The translations under genes and the position numbers were made by a program. Shown piece after piece: positions 51,223 to 60,252 of a stretch of 64,000 nt of DNA (positions are counted from its first letter, which is position 1; each line of letters starts with the position of its first letter). The stretch comes from Lachnospiraceae bacterium (GTDB lineage Bacteria > Bacillota > Clostridia > Lachnospirales > Lachnospiraceae). Location of the stretch: contig JAFXCD010000042.1 of NCBI GenBank assembly GCA_017521605.1, positions 1-64,000 of the forward strand, in the 5' to 3' direction. Under the pieces are notes generated by a model, which ran no database searches, was not told the DNA's origin, and saw nothing but the letters and a program-made list of their open reading frames with translations.

Positions 51223-52875
51223 TTAAATATTTAAATACACACCCAACATGCGATTATCTTTCTCTTCGTCATAAGATAAATACCCTTGATGAATGGTTTC
51301 CTCCAATACGCCACCTCGCATATCAAAAATCGCATTGCAGGACTGTTCAATCTGATATACATCATCCTTTAAGAATGCCGGAATTTCCTTACAAATCTGC
51401 TCTCTGCAATACAGATAATGTCTCTCTGCTATTTCCTTGGCTTTTTCACAAAGCTGCGCCACCTTGTCAGCCACTTCTGCGGGCAGTTCCTTGGCATTCT
51501 TTCTTTTAACTACCAGGAAGGTGGGTTCGTATCCTTTTTCCACCTTACGGATATATCCCTTCTCCTCCAAGCGATGTAAAATCACCTCGTCCACTTTTTC
51601 GCAATTACCATTGGCAATGTCCATAAGCGCTTTGCCGTCTGCATAGGTTAAGTTCGTTTGTCCCTTTATGCCTTCAAATAAATACTCTCTAAAGGAAATG
51701 TCCTGCAATTCCTTCTCCTGAGGTGTAGATACACAACCATTAAGTGCTACCTTGGTCACTCTCTCACCTTGGTATTCTTCTAAGCCCATAATATCCCATT
51801 CACCACCATTGGGACGACGTGTAAACCCCCATGCACCTAATCTTTCATCTGCTTTCTTGTCAATTCCATAGGATGATGTAATATTCCAGCATACCCTATC
51901 CACTTCGTTCATAAGAAGTGCCCATTTCATATCTTCCACGGACTGATAACCTTCATTCCACTGAGGATTCTTCTCATTTCTCCAGTTTAATTTTGCCTCC
52001 AAAGCCTCTGTTAAAGCTTTTGTCAATTCCGGCAAAACTCCTTGCAGATGAGCATGTATTTTCTCCTGCGCATTGGCACTTACAATAAAGAAGTTGGTCT
52101 CATATTTGTTACCATTTTTCTTCATGAGGGTAGCCTCTACCAGACTTGCCAGCTCTTCCTCCATATAGGGCAATGCCACACCCACTTCAATAGACAGTTC
52201 TTCTGCAGTAGAAGGAGTTCTGTAAGCTGCCAACATAATGTTTTTGCATAAGGAACGGGAAATAAAATTCCAAGGTTCCTTATTTTCTCCAAAGATTCCG
52301 TTTGTAGTAAATGTAATGTTCTCAGGTTTAAAGGATAATTTTCCAAATTCTCTTGCCATATTCATACCTTCTTTCAATATTTTTCTTGCTCGGTGCAATC
52401 TCTGCTTCACCGTATCCTGCGAAAGAGACAACCCAAAGGCGATATCACGCACACTTCGGTCTTCAATGTAAAAGGACACCAAAATATTCCTGTAATCGCC
52501 AGAGATAAATGCCAGTTCTTCCCTTAACCGTGCCAGCTGCTCACTGTGAATAACCTTCTCCAGAATATCTGCATTTTCGTCCTCGATTTCATAATCGGCA
52601 ATATCGGCACCGGTTACCGACTCTGCTTTTCTATGCTTTCTGTCCGCCCATACACTGTATCTGTTGCGTGCGATTTTCCAAACCCATGCTGAGAAATTGG
52701 TAGGAATGATTTTGCCATTTAGGGCAGTCAGAATATTCAGTGCAATATCCTGGGTCAAATCTTGAGCCTCCTCACTGTCCCCTGTCCTTTTCAGACAAAA
52801 GTAAAACATCTGCTCCATATAATTTTCCGCAAATTCCTTAATCAGTTTCTCCTGCATTTTCTTTGTATCCTCCAT
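51223..52875 (-). CDS. ECF-like sigma factor with long C-terminal extension
   Basis: A 550-residue protein. The first 180 residues are an ordinary sigma-70 region 2 plus region 4 (EEAQDLTQDIALNILTALNG, TNFSAWVWKIARNRYSVWAD, DRSVRDIAFGLSLSQDTVKQ, RLHRARKILKEGM). The next 370 residues contain helical and winged-helix-like segments (TPSTAEELSIEVGVALPYME, HRLEEKGYIRKVEKGYEPTF), so the extension may act as a built-in control domain. No anti-sigma gene is adjacent. Upstream, TTGTCA with a TACACT-like -10 (about 52903-52926) may be its promoter. Confidence 0.85.
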   Translation of the reverse strand: MEDTKKMQEKLIKEFAENYMEQMFYFCLKRTGDSEEAQDLTQDIALNILTALNGKIIPTNFSAWVWKIARNRYSVWADRKHRKAESVTGADIADYEIEDENADILEKVIHSEQLARLREELAFISGDYRNILVSFYIEDRSVRDIAFGLSLSQDTVKQRLHRARKILKEGMNMAREFGKLSFKPENITFTTNGIFGENKEPWNFISRSLCKNIMLAAYRTPSTAEELSIEVGVALPYMEEELASLVEATLMKKNGNKYETNFFIVSANAQEKIHAHLQGVLPELTKALTEALEAKLNWRNEKNPQWNEGYQSVEDMKWALLMNEVDRVCWNITSSYGIDKKADERLGAWGFTRRPNGGEWDIMGLEEYQGERVTKVALNGCVSTPQEKELQDISFREYLFEGIKGQTNLTYADGKALMDIANGNCEKVDEVILHRLEEKGYIRKVEKGYEPTFLVVKRKNAKELPAEVADKVAQLCEKAKEIAERHYLYCREQICKEIPAFLKDDVYQIEQSCNAIFDMRGGVLEETIHQGYLSYDEEKDNRMLGVYLNI

Positions 52876-52955
52876 GGTTTTCGTCTCCTTTCACACATAT
52901 AGTGTAGTAGGAACTCTTTTGGTGACAAAAAATTTGAATAATTTTATTATTTTAC

Positions 52956-52985
52956 AAAAGAGCGGCAAGGATTACTCCCTGCCGC
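52956..52985 (-). terminator. Terminator after the small conserved gene
   Basis: GCGGCA/TGCCGC stem (52962-52967 and 52980-52985), followed on the minus strand by TCTTTTG. Confidence 0.7.
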
Positions 52986-52995
52986 AACTTAATTT

Positions 52996-53211
52996 CTACC
53001 ACTCTTTTGAAATCTCTTCATCCTTGATACCATACATCTCTTTAAAATCATACAAATCCTTATGATCCCGAATCAGCATCACTTCCGTAAACTTCCCGGT
53101 ATTTATGTCCTTAAAGCCTGCTACCTGCTCTCCGGTACAAATGCTGGCATGAATGATTGGTTTTAAGTTTTCCTTATCATAAGCTTTTTTCTTTTGATTC
53201 TTTCGGAACAT
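52996..53211 (-). CDS. Small conserved hypothetical protein
   Basis: A 71-residue hydrophilic protein with the pattern YDKENLKPIIHASICTGEQV, AGFKDINTGKFTEVMLI, DLYDFKEMYGIKDEEISKEW. I recall near-identical patterns in other Lachnospiraceae (sometimes under misleading annotations), so it is likely real. No clear ribosome site is seen (GGGAG about 14 nt upstream). It follows the XRE gene by 28 nt. Function unknown. Confidence 0.7.
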   Translation of the reverse strand: MFRKNQKKKAYDKENLKPIIHASICTGEQVAGFKDINTGKFTEVMLIRDHKDLYDFKEMYGIKDEEISKEW

Positions 53212-53239
53212 ATGGTTATGGTATACTCCCTGTTTTTTG

Positions 53240-53674
53240 CTATTGTGTTTGATTGGTACTTTGTTTATTCAAGTACATTATGAAGGACAAAAAGGTCAGC
53301 CCCAATAATACCCCGGGTGTAGCTCCATACAGAAAATCTATAACAGGATTGCCATCAACAATAAGATGTAGTATGAATAGCACAGTCCATATGAAAATAC
53401 CAATAAAAGCAAATATAATCAGTTTCCACAACACCTTCTGTATCTCTGCCTCTTTTTCAATTTTTTCCATCATCGCTTTATCTCCTTTCAATAACTCATC
53501 AAGACTCATTTGATAGAGACTGCTCATGCGAATTACGCTCAGAATATCCGGCAAGGACTTACCATTCTCCCAACTGGAAATGGTTTGTCTGGAAACCATC
53601 AAGCTTTCCGCCGCCTGAGTTTGCGTAAGATTATTTTCTTCACGAGCATTCCTAATTTTTTCTCCAATGTTCAT
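53240..53674 (-). CDS. XRE-type HTH protein with C-terminal membrane spans
   Basis: A 144-residue protein. Residues 1-65 are a Cro/C1 HTH (IGEKIRNAREENNLTQTQAAE, LMVSRQTISSWENGKSLPD). After a short linker, two hydrophobic segments (about 83-104 and 115-134) anchor it in the membrane. AAGGAGG precedes the ATG. Membrane-bound XRE proteins of this kind are common in Clostridia. The regulated genes are not identifiable. Confidence 0.88.
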   Translation of the reverse strand: MNIGEKIRNAREENNLTQTQAAESLMVSRQTISSWENGKSLPDILSVIRMSSLYQMSLDELLKGDKAMMEKIEKEAEIQKVLWKLIIFAFIGIFIWTVLFILHLIVDGNPVIDFLYGATPGVLLGLTFLSFIMYLNKQSTNQTQ

Positions 53675-53790
53675 TGTTAACCTCCTTCGATTACGAGCTT
53701 AGCAAATCTGAAAAAATTTATCTATCAAAAGGTCTTTACAAAAGAAGACTATGCGTGTCAAAATGCCTTTACATTCACACTCTATATCAT

Positions 53791-54219
53791 TTATTTCTTC
53801 CGAAATACAAGTAATTTACTAAATATATAGTTACCAATAATAACCAATATTGCAGCCACAATGGTGGTCACATAGACATTGATACCAAACCATCCAAATA
53901 CTTGTCGTACCACGATTTCTAAAATCAGAGTAGACACTCGAGAAGCCACAAATTTACCAGCTTCCTGCAAAATATTGGGATTTTTGCTTTTGAACACAAA
54001 TTTACGATTCGTCGGGTATGCAAATATCACTCCTGCAGTCCAATTTACCACACTTAATATCAAATTCTGTGTTTTTGTAGGATATAAGGGATTACCGAAT
54101 ATCACAATATTTACAAAAAACATCCAGAACCAGGAAAATACTGTGGTCATACCACCCACAATTAAATAAACAATAATCTCCTCATATTTCTTCCAAAGTT
54201 CTTTTATCTTTTCTACCAT
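53791..54219 (-). CDS. GtrA-like membrane protein
   Basis: A 142-residue protein with four membrane spans. YLIVGGMTTVFSWFWMFFV near the N-terminus, WTAGVIFAYPTNRKFVFKSK in the middle and ILVIIGNYIFSKLLVFRKK at the C-terminus fit GtrA-type flippase or accessory proteins used in surface-sugar assembly. AGAGGATTTGAA precedes the ATG. No glycosyltransferase partner is next to it. Confidence 0.9.
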   Translation of the reverse strand: MVEKIKELWKKYEEIIVYLIVGGMTTVFSWFWMFFVNIVIFGNPLYPTKTQNLILSVVNWTAGVIFAYPTNRKFVFKSKNPNILQEAGKFVASRVSTLILEIVVRQVFGWFGINVYVTTIVAAILVIIGNYIFSKLLVFRKK

Positions 54220-54313
54220 TTCAAATCCTCTTTCCTAATAGCAGCTCTTGCTCCTATTTCTCTATGCAGTCAAAACCCACACACCACTACTTTACCCACA
54301 AAGCCGTCATCTG

Positions 54314-55276
54314 TCAAGGATTCACTACATTGGTAGGAGTTCCTGCCAGGAATGCCTGTATGTTTTTGTACACGCCTTCCACGCACCTTGTGCGGGCTTC
54401 TACACTGGCCCATGCCAGATGCGGTGTGATAATAAGCTGATTGCTGTCCTTTAACTGACTTAAGGGATTGGTTAATTCCAAGGGTTCTCCCTCGATAACA
54501 TCCAGACCTGCTGCCAGAATTTCCCCTGTGGTTAAAGCCGCAGCCAAATCTGCATTATTTACTACAGGGCCTCTTGCCACATTGATAAGAATGGCGGACT
54601 TTTTCATCTTTTTCAGAGCCTGCGCATCGATAAATCCTCTGGACAGCTCACTCAAAGGACAGTGCAGGGACAAAAAGTCACTTTCTGCAAGCAAGGTATC
54701 CTTGTCCACCTGAGGATAGTCTGTGCAGGTACTCTTGCCTGTCACAGAGTGAAAAATCACCTTACAGCCAAAAGCAGTGGCCAGCTGAGCCACCTTCTTG
54801 CCGATATTACCCATGCCTACGATACCCCAGGTCTTTCCCTCCAGCTCATAAAAGGGTATATCAAAATTGGAGAATCTGTCCTGAGCACTATACTCTCCGG
54901 ACTTAACGTAATTGTCATAATGAAACAGCTTCTGACTTAAAGCCAGAGCCAGAGTCATAGTATGCTGTGCCACCATACCGGTACAGTAATCCCGCACATT
55001 GCAGACTGTAATACCACGATTCTTGCAATAATCCAAGTCCACATTGTCATAGCCTGTTGCCAACTCACAAATCAGCTTTACATCTTTGGCATCCTGTAAA
55101 GTCTCTTCATTCAAGGGCGATTTGTTGGCGATGATGATTTCCGCCTCCTTCACCCTCTCCTTTACCTGCTCCTTGGTAGTCGTATTACCATAATATATCA
55201 CTTCACCAAAATCCTGAAAACACTCCATGGAAATGTCAGTGCCCGCACTATTGCGCTCTAATGCAACGATTATCAT
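54314..55276 (-). CDS. D-2-hydroxyacid dehydrogenase
   Basis: A 320-residue NAD-dependent dehydrogenase starting at 55276 (MIIVALERNSAG) after AAGGAGG. The NAD-binding motif is GIVGMGNIGKKVAQLATAFG; catalytic Arg is in INVARGPVVNN, catalytic Glu in DVIEGEPLE, and catalytic His in IITPHLAWAS. It is closest by eye to glycerate/hydroxypyruvate reductases, but 2-ketoacid specificity cannot be fixed. Length is normal. It is a single gene, with a long palindromic element upstream of its start. Confidence 0.92.
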   Translation of the reverse strand: MIIVALERNSAGTDISMECFQDFGEVIYYGNTTTKEQVKERVKEAEIIIANKSPLNEETLQDAKDVKLICELATGYDNVDLDYCKNRGITVCNVRDYCTGMVAQHTMTLALALSQKLFHYDNYVKSGEYSAQDRFSNFDIPFYELEGKTWGIVGMGNIGKKVAQLATAFGCKVIFHSVTGKSTCTDYPQVDKDTLLAESDFLSLHCPLSELSRGFIDAQALKKMKKSAILINVARGPVVNNADLAAALTTGEILAAGLDVIEGEPLELTNPLSQLKDSNQLIITPHLAWASVEARTRCVEGVYKNIQAFLAGTPTNVVNP

Positions 55277-55301
55277 CCTGTTCTCCTCCTTCAATACCTA
55301 C

Positions 55302-55460
55302 GAATTCTGAACCATACCTATTATTCACACACTGGACAAAACAGCATCTCCCTTGATTTGTTCGTCATAATGTCGGACATAACTGTCCGCCTATGACATA
55401 CAAATCAAGGAATCTGTGCTTTTGTACAGTGCATTACATAATAGGTATGGTCCCGAATTC
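55302..55460. repeat. 159-bp imperfect palindromic element
   Basis: Both ends carry GAATTC (55302-55307 and 55455-55460). Matching arms follow in register: ACCATACCTATTAT/ATAATAGGTATGGT (55311-55324 and 55438-55451), CACTG plus ACAAAA with their complements, CCTTGATTTGT/ACAAATCAAGG (55351-55361 and 55400-55410), GTCATA/TATGAC, and GGACA/TGTCC around a 4-nt loop at 55380-55383. It has no ORF. It is either a MITE-like element or a long transcribed hairpin upstream of the dehydrogenase gene. No clear target-site duplication is seen. Confidence 0.75.
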
Positions 55461-55520
55461 TTACTCTATTGCAAAATTCAGCCAACATGCATTCCGGCTG
55501 AAAATCGCCTCGTTTTTAAT

Positions 55521-55560
55521 AGAATAGAAGTGCTTTGGCGGACCATCCGCCAAGGCACTT
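55521..55560 (-). terminator. Terminator after pgi
   Basis: 15-bp stem AAGTGCtTTGGCGGA/TCCGCCAAgGCACTT (55528-55542 and 55546-55560), 3-nt loop. On the minus strand CTATTCTATT follows. A weaker TTCAGCC/GGCTGAA hairpin lies at about 55476-55502. Confidence 0.85.
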
Positions 55561-55573
55561 CCTAAAATCAATC

Positions 55574-56923
55574 TTATAATCTCTTCAACAGCTCTTCTCT
55601 CTGAGCCTCAAAGCCGGGCTTTCCAAGAAGTGCAAACATGTTCTTCTTGTAGCTTTCTACACCGGGCTGGTTAAAAGGATTCACGCCCAGTAAGTAGCCG
55701 CTGACACCGCAGGCAAACTCGAAGAAGTAGAATAATTCACCTAGGTAGAACTCGTTTACTTCAGGAACATTGACTACAAAGTTAGGTACCTGACCGTCGG
55801 TATGTGCCAGGATGGTTCCGTTCATAGCACTTTTGTTAACGAAATCTACGGTCTGTCCTGCCAGATAGTTCAAGCCATCTAAATCCACAGGTTCTTCACC
55901 GATGATGATTTCTTCTCTGGACTTTTCTACATTGATAACGGTTTCGAAAAGAATTCTTGCACCGTCCTGGATGTACTGACCCATAGAATGTAAGTCAGTG
56001 GTCAGGTCCACACTTGCAGGGAAGATACCCTTCTGATCCTTGCCTTCGCTTTCGCCATAAAGCTGCTTCCACCACTCGGAAACGTAGTGAACGCTGGGTT
56101 CATAGTTTGCCAGGATTTCGATGGTCTTACCCTTACGAAGTAAAATATTACGAAGTGCTGCATACTGTAAAGCGTCGTTTTCTTCAAAAGCTGCTTCTAA
56201 AGCACGCTTACGTCCGCTTGCTGCACCTTCCATCAATTTATCAATATCTGCACCGCTTACTGCGATAGGTAGCAAGCCTACTGCGGTCAGTACAGAGAAA
56301 CGTCCGCCTACATCATCCGGCACAACGAAGCTTTCATAGCCTTCCTCGGTAGCCAGATTCTTTAAAGATCCTCTTGCCTTATCTGTGGTAGCATAAATTC
56401 TCTTTGCTGCCTCTTCCTTGCCGTACTTCTTCTCCAAAAGGGCCTTAAATACGCGGAATGCAATAGCGGGCTCAGTAGTGGTACCGGACTTGGAAATCAT
56501 ATTGATGGAGAAGTCTCTGTCTCCGATCACATCCATAAGATGCTTCAAATAAGTAGAGCTGATGGAATTACCGCAGAAATAAATTTCAGGAGCCTTACGA
56601 ATGCTCTTATCCACTACGTTAGCAAAGCTGTGACCCAAGAATTCAATAGCGGCTCTGGCTCCCAGATAAGAACCACCAATACCAATAACAAGCAATACTT
56701 CTGAATCGTTCTGAATCTTAGTTGCTGCCTTCTTAATACGGGCAAACTCTTCCTTATCATAATCTACAGGCAAATCAATCCATCCTAAGAAATCATTCCC
56801 TGCACCTGTCTTAGATACCAAAAGGTCCTTTGCATCTAAGGTCAGCTTCTTCATAAAAGCCACTTCATCTGCGGAAATAAAAGCACCTGTTTTGGAATAA
56901 TCAAATGTTACCTTTGCACTCAT
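55574..56923 (-). CDS. pgi: Glucose-6-phosphate isomerase
   Basis: A 449-residue enzyme interconverting glucose-6-phosphate and fructose-6-phosphate. Motifs are [59 protein letters not shown] and [15 protein letters not shown]. It is of the shorter bacterial type found in Gram-positives. GAGG precedes the ATG at 56923. Single gene with its own terminator; it gives a glycolytic link to glgB only in a general sense. Confidence 0.97.
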   Translation of the reverse strand: MSAKVTFDYSKTGAFISADEVAFMKKLTLDAKDLLVSKTGAGNDFLGWIDLPVDYDKEEFARIKKAATKIQNDSEVLLVIGIGGSYLGARAAIEFLGHSFANVVDKSIRKAPEIYFCGNSISSTYLKHLMDVIGDRDFSINMISKSGTTTEPAIAFRVFKALLEKKYGKEEAAKRIYATTDKARGSLKNLATEEGYESFVVPDDVGGRFSVLTAVGLLPIAVSGADIDKLMEGAASGRKRALEAAFEENDALQYAALRNILLRKGKTIEILANYEPSVHYVSEWWKQLYGESEGKDQKGIFPASVDLTTDLHSMGQYIQDGARILFETVINVEKSREEIIIGEEPVDLDGLNYLAGQTVDFVNKSAMNGTILAHTDGQVPNFVVNVPEVNEFYLGELFYFFEFACGVSGYLLGVNPFNQPGVESYKKNMFALLGKPGFEAQREELLKRL

Positions 56924-57052
56924 GCTACATACCTCACTTTTTAATATTTTATATTCTTACCTTATCTGCCACTTTCCACAGGCCACCAAAAATAAGGTAC
57001 TTAAACGTTTTCTGAACAACTGCTTTAAGTGTATCAAAGTGCAAAGAAATAT

Positions 57053-57817
57053 TCAAGACAAACTCAAAAATTCTTTTAATAAATTCTCCAACGCTTCTGC
57101 TTCTTCCTCTTCAAAAGCTGTTACAGATCGGATATCATGAATATCTGAGTTTCGTTTCAGTTCATCATCCTCCAAACCGGCCAATTCCGCCTCTTCGTTT
57201 TTGTCTGCCAGCCAGCCTGCTATGGGCAGAAGTTCTAATCCCTTTGCCAGACCGGACTTCTTATCCTCCTCTCCGTAAAGCATGCGGATATCCTCTTTTG
57301 TCACCTGCATGCGCTTGGAAAGATGGTTCTCCAAGTAATCGATTAAGTTGATTTTCAAAGCCTTTCTCTTTTGCTTAATATCCACTATGGCTGCCACACT
57401 AAAATACACATAAAGCTCTATCATAATGCATATATAAAAAGGTAGGATTTGCCCAAACATACTACCTCCCACGATGCTTCGGCATACTCCTATACCACTG
57501 AAAATTACAGACAGCATCAGCATATGTCCCGAAATATGATACAATACCCCAAAGGAAATAGGACCCAGAGAAAGCCCGGCCAAAAACTTTTCCACAAAAA
57601 TCGGCACATTTGCCACACCGTTGTTCAACTGATAGCAATGGCTGAATTTCAACTTGCACTGCTTTAACAAGCGATTGGTAGTGGTTGCCATATTGTCTGT
57701 TTCCACAATCATCCTACTGTATAACATCCCTAAAAACATTCGTACTCCCACGCTCAATACAAAGCTGATTATCATACCGTAAGCTGCTACTTTTTCTTGT
57801 TCAAATATTGGAAACAT
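57053..57817 (-). CDS. Conserved membrane protein of unknown function
   Basis: A 254-residue protein starting at 57817 (MFPIFEQEK) after AAGGGGAAGG. Membrane segments are at about 10-30 (AAYGMIISFVLSVGVRMFL), 85-110, and 120-150 (FYICIMIELYVYFSVAAIVD). The cytoplasmic C-terminal 100 residues are charged and end in an acidic helix (AFEEEEAEALENLLKEFLSL). No family is recognised. It is transcribed from its own promoter (57854-57882) away from the TSCPD/murG genes. Confidence 0.6.
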   Translation of the reverse strand: MFPIFEQEKVAAYGMIISFVLSVGVRMFLGMLYSRMIVETDNMATTTNRLLKQCKLKFSHCYQLNNGVANVPIFVEKFLAGLSLGPISFGVLYHISGHMLMLSVIFSGIGVCRSIVGGSMFGQILPFYICIMIELYVYFSVAAIVDIKQKRKALKINLIDYLENHLSKRMQVTKEDIRMLYGEEDKKSGLAKGLELLPIAGWLADKNEEAELAGLEDDELKRNSDIHDIRSVTAFEEEEAEALENLLKEFLSLS

Positions 57818-57853
57818 ATCCTTCCCCTTCCTGTCCTTCAAATTCGTATCCTA

Positions 57854-57882
57854 AGTATAATTATCTCACAGACTTTTTACAA
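57854..57882 (-). promoter_or_regulatory. Promoter of the 57.8-kb membrane gene
   Basis: Minus-strand TTGTAA (57877-57882), 17-bp spacer, TATACT (57854-57859), 37 bp before the ATG. Confidence 0.65.
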
Positions 57883-58010
57883 TATCCTGTAACACCCATT
57901 TCACCGATGTTTTTCATCATATTCGACCCTATTCATACAAGTCTCCGCCGGTAACGACAAAAGAAAACAGTTTTAGTGTGGAAAACTTTTCCAAAAAGCT
58001 TTTTTCAGAA

Positions 58011-58039
58011 TTGTTTCCCATCAGGGACTCTGCTATAAT
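58011..58039 (+). promoter_or_regulatory. Promoter of the TSCPD-murG operon
   Basis: TTGTTT (58011-58016), 17-bp spacer, TATAAT (58034-58039), 31 bp before the ATG. Confidence 0.65.
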
Positions 58040-58069
58040 AGAGTAAAGTATTATTTCGGGAGGCATATT

Positions 58070-58309
58070 ATGAGATATCAGACAAAAGGAACCTGTTCTA
58101 CAGCAATAGATGTTGAAGTAAAGGATGGTCGCATTGAATCCGTATCATTTACAGGAGGTTGTAACGGTAATTTGCAGGGTATTAGTGCTTTGGTAAAAGG
58201 TATGATGGTAGAAGAAGCCATTTCCCGCTTAAAGGGTATTCGTTGCGGCTTCAAAAGTACCTCCTGCCCGGACCAGCTGGCGAAAGCCTTGGAATCTATG
58301 GCAGAATAA
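58070..58309 (+). CDS. TSCPD domain protein
   Basis: A 79-residue protein with VSFTGGCNGNLQGISALVKG, a GIRCGFKSTSCPDQLAKALE ending, and Cys residues in GGCNGN, IRCG and TSCPD. This is the stand-alone TSCPD family (TIGR03905 type), also found at the C-terminus of some ribonucleotide reductases. GGAGG lies upstream of the ATG at 58070. Function unknown. It is 51 nt before murG, so probably co-transcribed. Confidence 0.88.
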   Translation: MRYQTKGTCSTAIDVEVKDGRIESVSFTGGCNGNLQGISALVKGMMVEEAISRLKGIRCGFKSTSCPDQLAKALESMAE

Positions 58310-58360
58310 TCAGAATAATTGTAGCATAAGTGCTGCTTATGGTATATATGGAGGAATATT

Positions 58361-59428
58361 ATGAAGAAAATCGTATTAACCGGTGGCGGAACGGCGGGGC
58401 ATGTAACCCCTAATCTTGCCCTATTACCGGCTTTACAGGAGTCAGGTTTTTTAATCACCTATATGGGCTCTTATGACGGTATTGAAAAGCGTCTGGTAGA
58501 GGATTTCGGTATCCCTTATGTGGGTATTGCTACCGGCAAATTCCGCAGATACTTAGATGTAAAGAACCTGACAGACCCCTTCCGAGTGATAAAGGGATAC
58601 GGTGAAGCCCGCAAATTTTTGAAAAAATACCGCCCGGATGTGGTATTTTCCAAAGGCGGCTTTGTTAGCGTGCCCGTAGTACGTGCAGCAGCTTCCTTAA
58701 AGATTCCCTGCATTATCCATGAATCCGATATGACTCCGGGACTGGCCAATAAGCTTTGCTTCCCGGTAGCCAAGAACATTTGTTGTAACTTTCCGGAGAC
58801 CTATCAAATGCTTCCGAAAGAAAAAGCCGTGCTTACCGGCACTCCTATACGAGCAGAGCTGGCACAGGGCAATAAACTTGCCGGACTGGAGATGTGTGGC
58901 TTCACTGCCAATAAACCGGTAATTATGGTAATTGGCGGCAGTTTAGGTGCCATGAATGTAAATAAAGCAGTTCGCGATGCTCTGCCCCAGCTTTTGGAAA
59001 AGTATCAGGTGGTACACCTTTGTGGTAAGGACAAAGTGGATAATCTACTGTTATCTACTCCCGGCTATAAGCAGTTTGAATATTTAAAAGCAGAACTGAA
59101 GGATATCTTCGCCATGGCAGATATTGTTATCTCCCGTGCGGGAGCCAATGCTATTTGTGAGCTCTTGGCTCTGCGAAAACCCAATATCCTGATTCCCTTA
59201 CCTGCCTCCAGTAGCCGTGGCGACCAGCTTCTGAATGCAGAATCCTTTGGAGAACAGGGCTTTTCCATTGTACTTCATGAGGACGATATGACCACTGCCC
59301 TTTTAGTGGAAAAGGTAAACGAATTGTATGAAAACCGCCAGACTTTCTTCGATGCTATGGAGAAGAGCGGTCAGATGAATTCCATCCCTACCATTATGGA
59401 GCTGATTAAGAAAGCTGCAGGGGTATAA
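58361..59428 (+). CDS. murG: UDP-GlcNAc:undecaprenyl-PP-MurNAc-pentapeptide GlcNAc transferase
   Basis: A 355-residue GT28 enzyme that adds GlcNAc to lipid I to form lipid II at the inner membrane face. Motifs are GGGTAGHVTPNLAL at the N-terminus, PDVVFSKGGFVSVPVVRAA, and in the C-terminal domain VIGGSLGAMNVN and ISRAGANAICELLALRKPNI with PLPASSSRGDQ. GGAGG precedes ATG. It lies apart from the division/cell-wall cluster where murG usually is, as in several Clostridia. Confidence 0.96.
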   Translation: MKKIVLTGGGTAGHVTPNLALLPALQESGFLITYMGSYDGIEKRLVEDFGIPYVGIATGKFRRYLDVKNLTDPFRVIKGYGEARKFLKKYRPDVVFSKGGFVSVPVVRAAASLKIPCIIHESDMTPGLANKLCFPVAKNICCNFPETYQMLPKEKAVLTGTPIRAELAQGNKLAGLEMCGFTANKPVIMVIGGSLGAMNVNKAVRDALPQLLEKYQVVHLCGKDKVDNLLLSTPGYKQFEYLKAELKDIFAMADIVISRAGANAICELLALRKPNILIPLPASSSRGDQLLNAESFGEQGFSIVLHEDDMTTALLVEKVNELYENRQTFFDAMEKSGQMNSIPTIMELIKKAAGV

Positions 59429-59430
59429 AG

Positions 59431-60252
59431 ATGGATGAACGTACAAAAGAGGAATTAACGCAAACTCCCAAGAAAAAGCACAGATGGCTATTTATTGTCT
59501 ACTCTGTGCTTTGCATACTGTCTATTATAAATTGTGTCATATATGTAAGTCCTAAGTCTGTACACTTATGTCTAACACTTTGGGTATACTGGGGTCTTTG
59601 GATTATTTATCAAAAAACGAAGTTGTCCCTGATTGCTTTTGTGGTTGCAGGATTGGCTATATATCTATTTGCTGTGAATTTCTATTTCACTATATTTTGT
59701 AGTTTTATTACCTATCGCCACCCTTGGCAGTATGAAAAGGAGATGGCTAACTATCGACAGTATGAACGATATGTTTCTTATTTTCCGGAAACCATTCCTA
59801 ATTGTGCTACTGATGTCAGTCTCCGAATATTTATAGGTGCTTGGCAGGCTAAAAGTTATATTAACTTGTCCTTTATAGCAGATGATGCTTATATACAGAA
59901 ATGTAAAGAGAAACACATGGAATGGTATATGGAATATGAAAATATTGAGCCGGTAGCTGACGAGAGCGATTGGGAATCCACTTTTAGCGAAATTGCTTGT
60001 GTAGACTTATATGATGTTTTTAATAAATATCTTAACCAGCATTATACTCCGGAAGCCATGAGAGTATTATCTATTTCAGAAGAAGATGCTCACAATCGGG
60101 TTATGCAGTGGTTACTTCCTCATAATATCCATTTGACAGAAGAGGAACTACGTTCTGCCAAACAATATCATATATGTGAAGACAATGGTCAGGGCTTTAT
60201 TATTGTAGAAGATACCAATCGTATTATATTTTATAAGGATAATGAACACTAA
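59431..60252 (+). CDS. Membrane protein of unknown function in the murG operon
   Basis: A 273-residue protein starting 2 nt after murG. Three hydrophobic segments (about 19-40, 46-60, 66-92) are followed by a soluble outer or cytoplasmic domain of about 180 residues rich in Trp and Tyr (AWQAKSYINLSFIADDAYIQ). The C-terminus reads IIVEDTNRIIFYKDNEH. No family is recognised. It overlaps the next gene by 11 nt. A link to cell-wall synthesis is suggested only by position. Confidence 0.7.
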   Translation: MDERTKEELTQTPKKKHRWLFIVYSVLCILSIINCVIYVSPKSVHLCLTLWVYWGLWIIYQKTKLSLIAFVVAGLAIYLFAVNFYFTIFCSFITYRHPWQYEKEMANYRQYERYVSYFPETIPNCATDVSLRIFIGAWQAKSYINLSFIADDAYIQKCKEKHMEWYMEYENIEPVADESDWESTFSEIACVDLYDVFNKYLNQHYTPEAMRVLSISEEDAHNRVMQWLLPHNIHLTEEELRSAKQYHICEDNGQGFIIVEDTNRIIFYKDNEH

